A DNA stretch of 64,000 bases, taken from NCBI RefSeq assembly GCF_035920345.1, contig NZ_CP109149.1:6572001-6636000 (forward strand), written 5' to 3'. The notes under the pieces are model-generated. The model worked only from the letters and a program-made list of their open reading frames with translations, made no database searches and had not been told where the DNA came from. This DNA is from Nocardia vinacea (lineage in GTDB: Bacteria > Actinomycetota > Actinomycetes > Mycobacteriales > Mycobacteriaceae). Positions 55,089 to 64,000 of the stretch are shown here, one piece after another (the stretch's first letter is position 1; the number at the start of each line of letters is the position of its first letter). Both the position numbers and the translations under genes were made by a program.

Positions 55089-56282
55089 TCAGCTCAGTAC
55101 ACAGGCTCCGGTCTGAATCTGCGTATTCGACCCGGGCGCAGCCTCCACTTGCGCACGCACCTCGTTCAGCGTCAGCACATAACCGGTGTCATCGTCGGTG
55201 ACAGCCGCACCGAAGACCACCCCGAGCACCTGCCCCTCGGTATCCACCAGCGGCCCACCGGAATTACCGGCCCGCACCAAACCACGGACGGTGTAGACCT
55301 CACGCTCCACCGTGCCGTTGCGGTAGATGGTCGGCCCGGTCAGATCCAGTGTCTCGCGCACCCGAGCCGCGCTGGCCGTGTACGGTCCGCCGCCCGGGTA
55401 GCCGAGCACGATGGCGCTGTCGCCGGAGTGCGCGGGCGAGGGCGCCTGCGGGACGATCGGGGCGGTGAGGCCGGGCACCGCGAGCACCGCGACATCCTTG
55501 GACGGATCGAACAGCACCACCGTCGCCTCGAGCGGCCCGCGCGCGGTATCCACGCTGACGCTCGTCGTACCCGCGACCACGTGCGCATTGGTCATCACGC
55601 GTTCGGGCGCGATCACGAAGCCGGAACCCTCCAACGCCCGCTGGCAGCTCGGCGCCACGCCGCGGATGCGCAGCACGCTCTGCTGCAGCGAGGCCGCGAC
55701 CGGGCTGGCGAGCACGCTGGGGTCAGGCGGTTCGACCGCAGCGATCGGCGCGCGACCGAACGGTCCGATGACATCCGGCAGCCCGGATGTGTTGAGCAGT
55801 TTGGAGAATTCGTTCGGCAGCCGCCGCAGCCAATTCGGGGACACATCGTTGACGTCGGCGAGCACCTTCGAACCATTGATGGCCGCGGCGATGGCCGGCT
55901 GAGACGAGGTGGCCAGTGGCAACGCCAGCAGCCATGCGGTGACCAACACCGCGACCGCCTGCAGCACCGCGCCGACGACGCTGTCCACGCTGCGGGTGAA
56001 CGGATGCCGCATACCGCCGCGGGCGGCCCGGCCGAGCACCATGCCCGCGACTTCACCGACGATGACCAGCACCACGATCAACAGCACGCCGGTGAGCACC
56101 CGGGGTCTGCCCTCGTTGACATGGACCAGGATGTGCGGCGCGATGAGAATGCCCGCGACCGCGCCGAGTACGACGCCCAGGAAGGCCAGCGCGGAGGCCA
56201 CCGCGCCCTGCCGCCAACCGGAGGAGGCGGCCAGCAGCGCGAGCAGCACCACCGCGATATCGAGCCAAGCCGATGAGCTCAT
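55089..56282 (-). CDS. marP: Membrane serine protease, acid resistance (MarP)
   Basis: A 397-residue periplasmic protease with four N-terminal transmembrane helices (Rv3671c type). The chymotrypsin-fold domain has the triad His in VMTNAHVV, Asp in DPSKDVAVL and Ser in RAGNSGGPLV. Cysteines in APSCQRAL and near the end (TGACVLS) match the MarP disulfide. It keeps internal pH stable in acid in M. tuberculosis. ATG 56282 overlaps the NUDIX stop (ATGA). Confidence 0.93.
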   Translation of the reverse strand: MSSSAWLDIAVVLLALLAASSGWRQGAVASALAFLGVVLGAVAGILIAPHILVHVNEGRPRVLTGVLLIVVLVIVGEVAGMVLGRAARGGMRHPFTRSVDSVVGAVLQAVAVLVTAWLLALPLATSSQPAIAAAINGSKVLADVNDVSPNWLRRLPNEFSKLLNTSGLPDVIGPFGRAPIAAVEPPDPSVLASPVAASLQQSVLRIRGVAPSCQRALEGSGFVIAPERVMTNAHVVAGTTSVSVDTARGPLEATVVLFDPSKDVAVLAVPGLTAPIVPQAPSPAHSGDSAIVLGYPGGGPYTASAARVRETLDLTGPTIYRNGTVEREVYTVRGLVRAGNSGGPLVDTEGQVLGVVFGAAVTDDDTGYVLTLNEVRAQVEAAPGSNTQIQTGACVLS

Positions 56283-56998
56283 AACGTCATCCCTACGGCC
56301 GCCAGCGCGGACTCTAGATCGCGAACATCGCTGTGGTCCCAGTCCCGTTCCCACCCGGCGGCCTTGCAGATGCCCGCCAGAATGCCGCCGGTCAGGCCCC
56401 ACACCAGCATTCCGTCCACCTGGAATGCCGGACTCTGATAGCCGAGGCTGCCGCGCACCATGAAGCGATTCGCCGGATCCAGCAGATCGGCGAGCGGCAC
56501 CCGCACGACACGTTCGGTCTCGATGTGGTTGACCACGTGGACCGCCCTCGGGGTGTGCCAGTAGGCCACCACCGGGGTCACGTCGAATCGGGACGGGGGC
56601 ACGAAAAGCTTCGGCAGTACCGCAAACGGTTCGACGCCCTCGCGCGCCAGCCCGGTCTCCTCACAGGCCTCGCGCAGGGCAGTATCGATCGGTCCGGAGT
56701 CGCCGGGATCGACCGCTCCGCCGGGAAAGGCGACCTGGCCGCGGTGCTGGCGCATGGTGGACGCGCGCTGGGTGAGCAGCACATCCGCATTCGCGGGCAG
56801 CCCGCCCGGCGTCTCGGGATCGGCTTCGGGCGAACCACTGAACAGCACGAGCACGGCCGCTTGCCGCGGTGTGGTGCTGATCGTCATGGCCCGCCGCACC
56901 GCCCGCGCCAAGGACAGTGTGTCGGTGGAATCGGTATTCGGGTCCGCCGCTCGGCGCAGCCACCGCGGGATGCTGTGCGGCACGGAGATCTCGGTCAT
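56279..56998 (-). CDS. NUDIX hydrolase, CoA pyrophosphatase type
   Basis: A 239-residue enzyme equivalent to Rv3672c. The CoA-type signature LLTQRASTMRQHRGQVAFPG precedes the Nudix box (GGAVDPGDS, then REACEETGL). It should cleave CoA or related nucleotides to 4'-phosphopantetheine and 3',5'-ADP. ATG 56998 overlaps the thioredoxin-like stop (ATGA). Confidence 0.92.
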   Translation of the reverse strand: MTEISVPHSIPRWLRRAADPNTDSTDTLSLARAVRRAMTISTTPRQAAVLVLFSGSPEADPETPGGLPANADVLLTQRASTMRQHRGQVAFPGGAVDPGDSGPIDTALREACEETGLAREGVEPFAVLPKLFVPPSRFDVTPVVAYWHTPRAVHVVNHIETERVVRVPLADLLDPANRFMVRGSLGYQSPAFQVDGMLVWGLTGGILAGICKAAGWERDWDHSDVRDLESALAAVGMTL

Positions 56999-57630
56999 GC
57001 CGCAACTCCCAAATTATTCGCGACCGTATCGGCGATATCGTCGACGCCGTTGAAGGCCCGCACCACCACCTCGGCGACCGAACCATCGGCACGCAACAAC
57101 ACCGATACCGGCAGCACCGCGGGCGCACCGACCGCGGTTCGCACCTTGGTGCGCGGGTCGAGGACGCCGGGCAACGTCACCTTCAGGTCGGTCAGCAGCG
57201 CGAGCGCCCTCGCCTCATCCGGATCGCTGTGCACGGTCAGCACGGTAATCGCGTTTCCGGCCCGTCGCGCGTACTCCTGCACATCCGGCAACTCCTTGGC
57301 ACACGGTCCACACCAGTACGCCCACAGGTTCAGCAGTGCCGGTTTGCCCGCGAGTGCGGCCGCCAGGTCGACCGGTTTGCCGTCGGACAGACAGGTCAGG
57401 GCGAGTCCGGCAAGCGGCCCGCGTCCCACCGTATCCGCCGCGGGCGTCGGACAATTCGCGAGCCCGGCGGCGGTGCGCGCCTCGACCGATGAGCTCGCAA
57501 GGGAATTCGCCGGGTGGTCGCCGCTCGTCGCGGTGTCGTCGTTATCGCGGGGCCACAGCGCGACCGCCAAGGCCACAACGGTGATCAACCCTGCCAGCGC
57601 CAGGCGCGCCGCGACAGGTATTCGTCTCAC
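56995..57630 (-). CDS. Membrane-anchored thioredoxin-like (TlpA/ResA) protein
   Basis: A 211-residue protein (Rv3673c type) with an N-terminal signal anchor ([19 protein letters not shown]) and an extracytoplasmic thioredoxin fold with active site [14 protein letters not shown] (CGPC). It has two extra Cys (LANCPTP, LTCLSDG). Likely reduces or isomerises disulfides outside the membrane, perhaps of MarP next door. GTG 57630 overlaps the nth stop (GTGA). Confidence 0.9.
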   Translation of the reverse strand: MRRIPVAARLALAGLITVVALAVALWPRDNDDTATSGDHPANSLASSSVEARTAAGLANCPTPAADTVGRGPLAGLALTCLSDGKPVDLAAALAGKPALLNLWAYWCGPCAKELPDVQEYARRAGNAITVLTVHSDPDEARALALLTDLKVTLPGVLDPRTKVRTAVGAPAVLPVSVLLRADGSVAEVVVRAFNGVDDIADTVANNLGVAA

Positions 57631-58460
57631 CGGCCCACCAGCTCGAGCAAATGCTCCGCCTCCGGACCCTTCACCAGCTTGGCCGCGGCTTCCGGATCGG
57701 TCACCCCGAGCCCGAACGACGGGCAGTCCTTGGCCAGAATGCAGACACCGCATGCGGGCTTGCGGGAATGGCAGACCCGACGCCCGTGGAAAATCACGCG
57801 ATGGGACAGCATTGTCCATTCCTTGCGTTCGATGATCGCGCCGATGGCGTGTTCGACCTTCACCGGATCTTCCTCGGTGGTCCACGCCCAGCGGCGCACC
57901 AGCCGACCGAAATGGGTGTCGACCGTAATGCCGGGCACCCCGAAGGCGTTGCCGAGGATGACGTTGGCAGTCTTGCGGCCGATGCCAGGCAACTGCACCA
58001 GTTCGTCGAGGGTGTGAGGCAATTCACCATCGAAGCGTTCGACCAGCGCCTGCCCGAGCCCGATCAGCGAACTGGTCTTGTTGCGGAAGAAGCCGGTCGG
58101 CCGGATGTATTCCTCCAGCTCGGCACGGTTTGCCTCGGCATAGGCGCGGGCATCCTGATACTTCGCGAAGAGCGCTGGTGTGGTCAGATTCACCCGCTCA
58201 TCGGTGCACTGCGCGGAAAGTATTGTCGCAACCGCCAATTCGAGCGGTGTAGTGAAATCCAGCTCACAGTGCGCGTCCGGAAAAGCCACCGCGAGAGTGC
58301 GGTTCATCCGGCGGGCCCTTCGGGTCAGGCCGAGTTGGGTTTCCGCTTGTCGCGCTCGGGATTTGCGCTTCGGCGCGGGGACCGCGGCGGGTTGCGCATC
58401 GGTCGCCTCGACGGCAGGCGCAGGCCCGCTCACGGCAGCTGTGGAGGGGGAGACACGCAC
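57627..58460 (-). CDS. nth: Endonuclease III
   Basis: A DNA glycosylase/AP lyase of about 277 residues that removes oxidised pyrimidines. The helix-hairpin-helix is [13 protein letters not shown] with the catalytic Lys upstream in the same fold and Asp in [10 protein letters not shown]. The 4Fe-4S cluster is C-x6-C-x2-C-x5-C ([17 protein letters not shown]). The start is uncertain: GTG 58460 gives an N-terminal basic tail of about 45 residues before the conserved ARRMNRTLA. Confidence 0.92.
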   Translation of the reverse strand: MRVSPSTAAVSGPAPAVEATDAQPAAVPAPKRKSRARQAETQLGLTRRARRMNRTLAVAFPDAHCELDFTTPLELAVATILSAQCTDERVNLTTPALFAKYQDARAYAEANRAELEEYIRPTGFFRNKTSSLIGLGQALVERFDGELPHTLDELVQLPGIGRKTANVILGNAFGVPGITVDTHFGRLVRRWAWTTEEDPVKVEHAIGAIIERKEWTMLSHRVIFHGRRVCHSRKPACGVCILAKDCPSFGLGVTDPEAAAKLVKGPEAEHLLELVGR

Positions 58461-58551
58461 GCGTCCACCATACGGAACCACCCCACAACGGTGCCCTCCT
58501 AGATCTCTTGCCGTGTTCCATCTGAGACCTAGACCGTGTTTACTGCTCGTC

Positions 58552-58794
58552 ATGCAAGGACTCGCTGTGGTGCTCTTCCCAGTGGTGCTGATGCTATTTG
58601 CACTGGGCATGGAGCGGGTCGAGAATCGGCTCCGCAAACTTCTCGAACCCGACGAAGAGGTTCAGCAGTACCTGGACAAGGCAAGCAACGCCGAAGTGAA
58701 GGAGCTGACGAAGCTCGGACTGCCCGCCGCGGTGGCACGGATGCGCAGGCGCCGGTCCCGTGGCGAAGAGCTGGACGTCGCACGCGCCAGCTGA
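58552..58794 (+). CDS. Small membrane protein, Rv3675-like
   Basis: An 80-residue protein with one N-terminal helix ([16 protein letters not shown]) followed by a charged cytoplasmic part ([18 protein letters not shown]) ending in an Arg-rich stretch. Located between nth and crp as is Rv3675. Function unknown. ATG 58552 has no clear ribosome binding site. Confidence 0.72.
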   Translation: MQGLAVVLFPVVLMLFALGMERVENRLRKLLEPDEEVQQYLDKASNAEVKELTKLGLPAAVARMRRRRSRGEELDVARAS

Positions 58795-58840
58795 ATCCCC
58801 TACCAACCGGTACCTGGCACGCCGCGCAATCCACTCGTTA

Positions 58841-58856
58841 CGTGGTGTCTGTCACT
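58841..58856. promoter_or_regulatory. Weak CRP-like site upstream of crp
   Basis: CGTGG-TGTCTG-TCACT matches seven of ten defined positions of TGTGA-N6-TCACA, about 86 bp before the crp start. It could allow CRP to regulate its own gene. TAGACT (about 58876) downstream could be a -10 box. Confidence 0.3.
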
Positions 58857-58941
58857 ACGCTGCTGTAATGCCGCGTAGACTGCGCTGTTGGCCGAATCGC
58901 TTCGGTCCAGGACAGAGCCATTTCCCATAAGGAGCACATTC

Positions 58942-59616
58942 GTGGACGAGGCCCTCGCCAGAGCAGGCATCTTCCAAGGCGTAGAGCCCACCGCGGTGGC
59001 GGCTCTCGCCAAACAACTGCAGCCCGTGGATTTCCCGCGCGGCCATGTCATCTTCAACGAGGGCGAGCCCGGCGACCGGTTGTACATCATCACCACCGGA
59101 AAGGTGAAGATCGGACGGCGTTCCCCGGACGGCAGGGAAAACCTGCTGACCATCATGGGTCCGTCGGACATGTTCGGTGAGCTGTCGATCTTCGACCCGG
59201 GTCCGCGCACCTCGACCGCTACCACCGTGACCGAGGTCCGTGCGGTCACCATGGACCGTGACGCACTCAAGTCCTGGATCGACCAGCGGCCCGAGATCGC
59301 CGAGCAACTGTTGCGCGTTCTCGCCCGTCGTTTGCGCCGCACCAACAACAACCTGGCCGACCTGATCTTCACCGACGTCCCCGGCCGGGTCGCCAAGGCG
59401 TTGCTGCAGCTCGCACAGCGGTTCGGCACCCAGGAGGCCGGTGCGTTGCGGGTGACCCACGACCTCACCCAGGAAGAGATCGCGCAGCTGGTCGGCGCCT
59501 CCCGCGAGACCGTGAACAAGGCTCTGGCCGACTTCGCGCACCGCGGCTGGCTACGGCTGGAAGGCAAGAGTGTGCTGATCTCCGACTCCGAGCGCCTGGC
59601 CCGCCGCGCGCGCTGA
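58942..59616 (+). CDS. crp: CRP-family transcriptional regulator (cAMP receptor)
   Basis: A 224-residue regulator, the same length as M. tuberculosis Crp (Rv3676). The cyclic nucleotide pocket is [17 protein letters not shown], followed by a dimerisation helix ([20 protein letters not shown]) and a helix-turn-helix [23 protein letters not shown] 58942 has AAGGAG upstream. It likely binds the perfect box at 43067. Confidence 0.96.
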   Translation: MDEALARAGIFQGVEPTAVAALAKQLQPVDFPRGHVIFNEGEPGDRLYIITTGKVKIGRRSPDGRENLLTIMGPSDMFGELSIFDPGPRTSTATTVTEVRAVTMDRDALKSWIDQRPEIAEQLLRVLARRLRRTNNNLADLIFTDVPGRVAKALLQLAQRFGTQEAGALRVTHDLTQEEIAQLVGASRETVNKALADFAHRGWLRLEGKSVLISDSERLARRAR

Positions 59617-59698
59617 CGCTCGAATCCGAGTGGCGACGGACACCCGGCCGCTACGAAGACGCGTCGCGGCAGGTGGCCGCCGCGGCATCTGAGCGCGA

Positions 59699-59739
59699 AA
59701 GCACGCTGAGTTCAGCTACCACATGAACTCAGCGTGCTT
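59699..59739. terminator. Bidirectional terminator between crp and MBL genes
   Basis: AAGCACGCTGAGTTCA (59699-59714) and its exact complement (59724-59739) form a 16-bp stem with a 9-nt loop, lying 8 bp from the end of the convergent hydrolase gene. TGTTTCT follows on the plus strand. Confidence 0.85.
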
Positions 59740-59747
59740 CGGTGTTT

Positions 59748-60542
59748 CTAGTTCTGCTCGGCGCGCAGGTACTCCAACTGCGCTTGCACCGAACTGCGTG
59801 CCGCCGGCCACAGCCGCTTGTCGACATCGGCATAGACCTTGCGCACGACCGACATCGCACCCGCGTTCGGGCCGAGCACGCGCAATGCCTCCCGCACCTG
59901 ATCGAGCCGCTCCCGCCGATGCGCGATGTAGTACCGCGCGATCGGTTCCAGATCGGGATGATCCGGACCATGTGCGGGTAGCAGCGCGCGTCCCGCACCC
60001 GCCTCGACCAGCTTGTCCAGCGATGCCAGGTAATCGGCGAGGGTGCCGTCGGTGGAATCGAGCACGGTGGTGCCGAAGCCGAGGATGGTGTCACCGGTCA
60101 ACACCGCGTCGTCGAGTACGAAACTCACCGAATCCTTGGTGTGGCCGGGGGTGTCGAGGACGATGATCCGCAGTCCGGCGGCCTCGATCACCTCGCCGTC
60201 GACCAGCGGCGCATCCGAATCGCGCAGGAATTCGGCGGTCCTGGCCCGCACCGGCGTACCCGTCAGCTTGACCAGCCGGTCGATACCACCGGTGTGATCG
60301 TGATGCCGGTGGGTGATCAGGGTGAGCGCGATATTGCCGTCGGTGACGCGGGCGATCGTCTCGCTGTGCGCCTTATCCTTCGGTCCCGGATCGACGACGA
60401 CGTATTCCGATTGTCCCGGCGCGCGCAGCAGCCAGGTATTGGTGCCCTCCAGCGTCATCTGGCCGGGATTGTCCGCGAGCACGACCGCCGCGGTCGGCGT
60501 GACCTGCCGCAGCTGGCCGTATGCGGGATGGGTGAGCGTCAT
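59748..60542 (-). CDS. Metallo-beta-lactamase-fold hydrolase
   Basis: A 264-residue zinc hydrolase equivalent to Rv3677c. The metal motif is LITHRHHDHTGG (HxHxDH), with further ligands in LDTPGHTKDSVSF and AHGPDHPDLEP. The N-terminal part (PGQMTLEGTNTWLL) is typical of the glyoxalase II/LACTB2-like branch. Substrate unknown, perhaps a thioester or RNA. Followed upstream by the RidA gene in the same direction. Confidence 0.9.
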   Translation of the reverse strand: MTLTHPAYGQLRQVTPTAAVVLADNPGQMTLEGTNTWLLRAPGQSEYVVVDPGPKDKAHSETIARVTDGNIALTLITHRHHDHTGGIDRLVKLTGTPVRARTAEFLRDSDAPLVDGEVIEAAGLRIIVLDTPGHTKDSVSFVLDDAVLTGDTILGFGTTVLDSTDGTLADYLASLDKLVEAGAGRALLPAHGPDHPDLEPIARYYIAHRRERLDQVREALRVLGPNAGAMSVVRKVYADVDKRLWPAARSSVQAQLEYLRAEQN

Positions 60543-60551
60543 CGAACCTGT

Positions 60552-61010
60552 CTAGCGCACTTCGGCGATCAGCTCGACTTCGACGGGGGTGTTGCGGGGC
60601 AGTTCGGCGACGCCGACCGCGGAGCGCGCATGCACGCCCGCATCACCGAAGACCGCGCCGAGCAACTCCGAGGCACCATTGATGACCTGCGGCTGATCGG
60701 TGAATCCCGGTGCGGAGGCGACGAATCCGACCACCTTCACAATGCGCACCACCGCGTCGAGCCCGACCAGATCGTGCACCGCGGCAATCGCGTTCAGCGC
60801 GCAGAACTTGGCCGCCTCCTTGGCTTGATCGAGCGAGACCTCCGCGCCGACCTTGCCGGTCGCCGAGAGCTGGCCGTCCACGAACGGCAGCTGGCCGGAG
60901 GTGTAGACCAGCGATCCGGTGCGGATCGCCGGAATGTAAGCGGCGACCGGTGCCACGACCGGTGGCAGGGTCAGGCCGAGTTGGGCGAGGTTCTTCTCCC
61001 ACTGGGTCAT
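60552..61010 (-). CDS. RidA family protein (enamine/imine deaminase)
   Basis: A 152-residue protein equivalent to Rv3678c. [20 protein letters not shown] and [13 protein letters not shown] are family landmarks; it probably forms trimers and hydrolyses reactive enamines or imines. The typical Arg in the final substrate motif (family: R-x-x-LP) is present as [12 protein letters not shown]. Ends 10 bp before the MBL gene. Confidence 0.9.
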   Translation of the reverse strand: MTQWEKNLAQLGLTLPPVVAPVAAYIPAIRTGSLVYTSGQLPFVDGQLSATGKVGAEVSLDQAKEAAKFCALNAIAAVHDLVGLDAVVRIVKVVGFVASAPGFTDQPQVINGASELLGAVFGDAGVHARSAVGVAELPRNTPVEVELIAEVR

Positions 61011-61028
61011 ATGTGCAAGTCCCTTCGG

Positions 61029-61190
61029 TTACTTGGGGCGCTTGAGGTAGGCGACGTGCTGTTCACCGGTCGGACCGGGCAGCACGGTCACCAGTTCCCA
61101 GCCGTCGGCGCCCCACTGGTCCAGGATCTGCTTGGTCGCATGCGTCAGCAGCGGAACGGTGGCGTACTCCCACACCTTCGAATCACTCAT
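61029..61190 (-). CDS. DUF4177 small protein
   Basis: A 53-residue protein, MSDSKVWEYATVPLLTHATK to AYLKRPK, equivalent to Rv3678A. WEYATVPLLTH and GWELVTVLPGPTGEQ are the DUF4177 core (WEYKxVxL, GWELV). Function unknown. It ends 18 bp before the RidA gene on the same strand. Confidence 0.85.
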   Translation of the reverse strand: MSDSKVWEYATVPLLTHATKQILDQWGADGWELVTVLPGPTGEQHVAYLKRPK

Positions 61191-61637
61191 GACAGTAACT
61201 TTGGCAGCGCCTTCGGCGCTGCGTGTTCGCGGCCCCCTTCTGTCTCGCGTCCGACCCTTTCGAGCGACCTGCAAGCAGTCGCTAGCGGCGCCGTCGAGAC
61301 TCGCGCCTTCGGCGCATGCGCTTCGACGGCTCGGACGCGAGACGGGCCGCGAACGGGTCGCTCGTAAAACTCGCTCTGTCGTGGTTGCTGATGGCGGATC
61401 GTTCGGCACCCGATGCACAGGCGGGGGATGGTCGATGCCCGCATGCGCTTCGGCCCCTCGGCCGCGAGAAGGCCACGAATGGGTCGCTCGTAAGACTCGC
61501 TCCGTTGTGATCGATAGAGCAGGTATCTCACCCTGCGGCAAACTCGGCTCCAACTGTCTGAGGCAGAATCACTGAAAAATGAGGCGCTGACCATATCGCT
61601 GGGACGCGACGTCAGAACGGGTTATAGGCTCGCGATC
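61191..61637. repeat. Intergenic region with copies of a short repeat
   Basis: The ~70-bp unit at 61314-61383 is repeated at 61441-61510, sharing GCATGCGCTTCG, CGCGAGA, GGGTCGCTCGTAA and ACTCGCTC at matching spacing. A third, inverted, more diverged copy lies near 61205-61275. This divergent DUF4177-bagA gap has no supportable gene; a long minus-strand frame through it is only repeat translation. It looks like a dispersed intergenic repeat. Confidence 0.65.
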
Positions 61638-62675
61638 GTGGGAGTACCAACAGCAGTGCCTATTTCGGCGGAGCCGGGGCTGGAAACGGGTTGGCCGGAG
61701 CGCGCGGATAAGGCCCGCCTGCACTATGTCTCCGGCAAAGGGGGAACCGGTAAGTCGACGGTCGCCGCCGCGCTGGCACTCGCGCTGGCCGCGGGCGGAC
61801 GGCGGGTGCTGTTGGTCGAGGTGGAGAGCAGACAATCCATTGCCCAGCTGTTCGATCTGCCGCCGCTGCCGCCCACCGAAACCCGGATCGCCACCGCGGA
61901 CGGCGGCGGTGAAGTAGTCGCGCTCGCACTGGATATCGAGCACGCGTTCCTCGAATACCTGGATATGTTCTACAACTTGGGCTTCGCCGGGCGGGCGATG
62001 CGCCGGGTCGGCGCCATCGAATTCGTCACCACGATCGCACCCGGTCTGCGCGATGTCATCCTGACCGGCAAGATCAAGGAATGCGCGGTCCGGGTGGATA
62101 AGCAGGGCAAGCCCGTATTCGACGAAATTGTCGTCGACGCACCGCCGACCGGACGGATCGCCAGCTTCCTCGATGTCACCCAGGCCATGGTCGAGGTGGC
62201 CAAGGGCGGGCCGATCGCCTCGCAGGCCGAGGGCGTCTCGAGGCTGCTGCACTCCGATCAGACGATGATCCACCTGGTCACCCTGCTGGAGGCGCTGCCG
62301 GTGCAGGAAACCGCCGACGCGGTCGCCGAACTCACCGCCAATGACCTGCGGATCGGCACCGTCATCGTGAACCGGGCGACCAAGGGCCAGCTACCCGCCG
62401 ACGTGCGCAACAACGCCGCACACGGCGATATCGACCGCGACGCCATTCGCGCCGGCCTCACCGAGGCCGGAATTTCCCTGTCGGACCAGGACTTCCAGGG
62501 CTTGATCACCGAAACTGTCGAGCATTCGGCCACTTTGCGGGCACAGGACGAAAGCGCCGCCGAACTCGCGAACGTGGATGTCACGCGGATGTATCTGCCC
62601 GCGCTCGCAGACGGCATGGATCTCGGTGGCATCTATGAACTTGCCGAACATCTGAGCAAGCAGGGGGTCCGATGA
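61638..62675 (+). CDS. bagA: Get3/ArsA-like ATPase BagA
   Basis: A 345-residue ATPase of the Get3/ArsA type, equivalent to Rv3679. Walker A is [17 protein letters not shown], switch I/II Asp is in [11 protein letters not shown], and NRATKGQL is a conserved segment. BagA and BagB form a complex in M. tuberculosis needed for growth on glycerol and resistance to nitric oxide. GTG 61638. Confidence 0.92.
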   Translation: MGVPTAVPISAEPGLETGWPERADKARLHYVSGKGGTGKSTVAAALALALAAGGRRVLLVEVESRQSIAQLFDLPPLPPTETRIATADGGGEVVALALDIEHAFLEYLDMFYNLGFAGRAMRRVGAIEFVTTIAPGLRDVILTGKIKECAVRVDKQGKPVFDEIVVDAPPTGRIASFLDVTQAMVEVAKGGPIASQAEGVSRLLHSDQTMIHLVTLLEALPVQETADAVAELTANDLRIGTVIVNRATKGQLPADVRNNAAHGDIDRDAIRAGLTEAGISLSDQDFQGLITETVEHSATLRAQDESAAELANVDVTRMYLPALADGMDLGGIYELAEHLSKQGVR

Positions 62676-63811
62676 GCAATTCGAATGTGGCCACGCCACT
62701 GGATGTTTCGAGCATTATCGCCGATCCCACCGCGCGGGTGGTGGTCTGCTGCGGCTCCGGCGGCGTCGGCAAGACGACCACCGCGGCGGCGATCGGATTG
62801 CATGCGGCCGAGCAGGGTCGCAAGGTCGTGGTACTCACCATCGACCCGGCACGTCGACTGGCCCAGTCACTCGGTGTCGCCGATCTGGACAACACCCCGC
62901 AGCGGGTGGCGCTCGGTCCGGAGGCCAAGGGCGAATTGCACGCGATGATGCTCAATATGCGGCGCACCTTCGACGATATGGTGCTCGAGCACACCAGTCC
63001 GGAGAAGGCGGAGCAGATTTTCGCCAACCCCTTCTATCAGACGGTCGCCTCCTCCTTCGGCGGTACGCAGGAGTACATGGCGATGGAGAAGCTCGGTCAG
63101 TTGGCCGGGCGCAAGGAGTGGGACCTGATCGTGGTCGACACTCCGCCGTCGCGCAATGCCCTCGATTTCCTCGATGCGCCACAGCGGCTCGGAAACTTCT
63201 TGAACGGCAGGATGATCCGGGTCATCATGGCTCCTGGTCGCGGTGTCACCCGATTGGTGACCGGTGCGATGAGCCTGGCCGTGCGCGGTGTTTCGACCAT
63301 TGTCGGCGGCCAGATGCTCAAGGACGCGTCGAATTTCCTGCAGTCGCTGGATTCGCTGTTCGGTGGTTTCCAGGATCGCGCGGACCGCACGTACGCGATG
63401 CTCTCTAAGCCGGGCACGCACTTCCTGGTGGTTGCGGCCGCCGAACCGGATGCGCTGCGCGAGGCGTCGTTCTTCGTCGACCGCCTCTCGACCGAACGCA
63501 TGCCGCTGGCCGGACTGATCTTGAACCGGACCCACCCGATGCTCAGTTCACTGTCCGCCGATCATGCGCTGACCGCCGCCGATCAGCTCACCGAATCCGA
63601 TCCGCTTACCGCCGCGGTGCTGCGCATTCACGCCCAGCGGGTCGCTACCGCCAAGCGCGAACAGCATCTGCTGCACCGGTTCACCGGTGCGCATCCGCGG
63701 GTGCCGATCGCCTCGGTGACCGCGCTGCCCTTCGAGGTCTCCGATCTGGAGGCACTGCGTGCCGTCGCGACGCAACTCACCGATGCGCACCCGGTCGAGG
63801 TGACCGCCTGA
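62672..63811 (+). CDS. bagB: Get3/ArsA-like ATPase BagB
   Basis: A 379-residue partner of BagA (Rv3680 type). Walker A is [28 protein letters not shown] follows, and the switch is [20 protein letters not shown] overlaps the bagA stop (ATGA), so the two are made together. A strong hairpin follows. Confidence 0.93.
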   Translation: MSNSNVATPLDVSSIIADPTARVVVCCGSGGVGKTTTAAAIGLHAAEQGRKVVVLTIDPARRLAQSLGVADLDNTPQRVALGPEAKGELHAMMLNMRRTFDDMVLEHTSPEKAEQIFANPFYQTVASSFGGTQEYMAMEKLGQLAGRKEWDLIVVDTPPSRNALDFLDAPQRLGNFLNGRMIRVIMAPGRGVTRLVTGAMSLAVRGVSTIVGGQMLKDASNFLQSLDSLFGGFQDRADRTYAMLSKPGTHFLVVAAAEPDALREASFFVDRLSTERMPLAGLILNRTHPMLSSLSADHALTAADQLTESDPLTAAVLRIHAQRVATAKREQHLLHRFTGAHPRVPIASVTALPFEVSDLEALRAVATQLTDAHPVEVTA

Positions 63812-63881
63812 GGCGTGGTCGGCAGCGAAATCGACTGAGCGACTGTGTCATTCTGATGTCGGTTTGATATAGACCATTAAC

Positions 63882-63913
63882 GAAGCCGAGCCCGCAATCG
63901 CGGGCTCGGCTTC
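63882..63913. terminator. Bidirectional terminator between bagB and whiB4
   Basis: GAAGCCGAGCCCGC (63882-63895) and its exact complement (63900-63913) form a 14-bp stem with a 4-nt AATC loop. The whiB4 stop is 11 bp away. TTAATGG follows in the minus direction. Confidence 0.9.
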
Positions 63914-63923
63914 ATCTCCAGGA

Positions 63924-64000
63924 TTAGATTGCAATTTGATGTTGACGCTGGGCTTGGAAAAAGTCCGCCCAGGACGTCACCTCCGGATGCTGCTTGAGCA
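63924..64000 (-). CDS. whiB4: WhiB4 transcription factor, C-terminal end (partial)
   Basis: The minus-strand frame at the right edge reads LKQHPEVTSWADFFQ, then AQRQHQIAI and a stop. LKQHPEV-SW matches the C-terminal end of WhiB4 (Rv3681c), an iron-sulfur redox regulator. The four cluster cysteines lie outside the window. Position after bagB also fits. Confidence 0.8.
   Translation of the reverse strand, partial: LKQHPEVTSWADFFQAQRQHQIAI

Noticed and set aside
61187..61594. A 135-codon minus-strand frame upstream of the DUF4177 gene
   Set aside because: It is a translation of the repeat units in that gap, not a protein.

Overview
The window is high-GC actinobacterial DNA, most likely a Nocardia chromosome (order Mycobacteriales). 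The clues are an MspA-type porin, an antigen-85-like secreted esterase, a mycobacterial-type Tad pilus locus, and gene order from about 26.9 kb to the right edge that follows Mycobacterium tuberculosis Rv3644c to Rv3681c almost gene for gene. The genus is an inference; the order-level assignment is well supported.

Left part (1-26.9 kb) is variable and accessory-like. It opens inside trpS, then has an alpha/beta hydrolase and a berberine-bridge-type flavin oxidase, a secreted esterase, a possible 24-residue hydrophobic peptide with a strong ribosome binding site, a secreted S1 protease, and a secreted lysozyme-like protein with eleven-residue repeats. A DUF3533 membrane protein, a GDXG lipase and a small unknown gene follow on the minus strand. 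Two large STAND ATPase/LuxR regulators flank a Zn-ribbon/OB-fold protein with an unusual C-terminal domain. Then come an MspA porin, a FadE5-like acyl-CoA dehydrogenase, a regulator with two TetR domains, and a tightly coupled operon of multicopper oxidase, GufA-type ZIP permease and Rieske protein, which looks like a metal oxidation and import module. UPF0182 and tRNA-Thr(CGU) close this part.

Right part (26.9-64 kb) is the conserved block. It holds holB, a DinB-like gene, topA, cspA, an MrfA/Hrq1-type helicase, the Tad locus (ssd, cpaF/tadA, tadB, tadC, a Flp-like pilin, tadE, a tadG-like gene), an HAD phosphatase, the position of the Ms1/MTS2823 small RNA, an Rv3662c-like gene, the dppABCD peptide importer, acs, nhaA, an Rv3669-like membrane protein, ephE, marP, a NUDIX CoA pyrophosphatase, a TlpA-like thioredoxin, nth, an Rv3675-like peptide, crp, a metallo-beta-lactamase-fold hydrolase, RidA, a DUF4177 protein, the BagA/BagB ATPases and the end of whiB4.

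The points that most merit a second look are these. The ssd-HAD intergenic region has two perfect DnaA boxes followed by a row of perfect hairpins. A roughly 300-nt Ms1-like RNA gene has a perfect CRP box and its own terminator. The metal module has a palindromic operator beside the double-TetR gene. Two extra small genes are chained by 4-bp overlaps into the Tad operon, which also carries a decayed copy of the tadC 3' end and expanded repeat spacers. The 24-residue peptide shares a perfect bidirectional terminator with the esterase.
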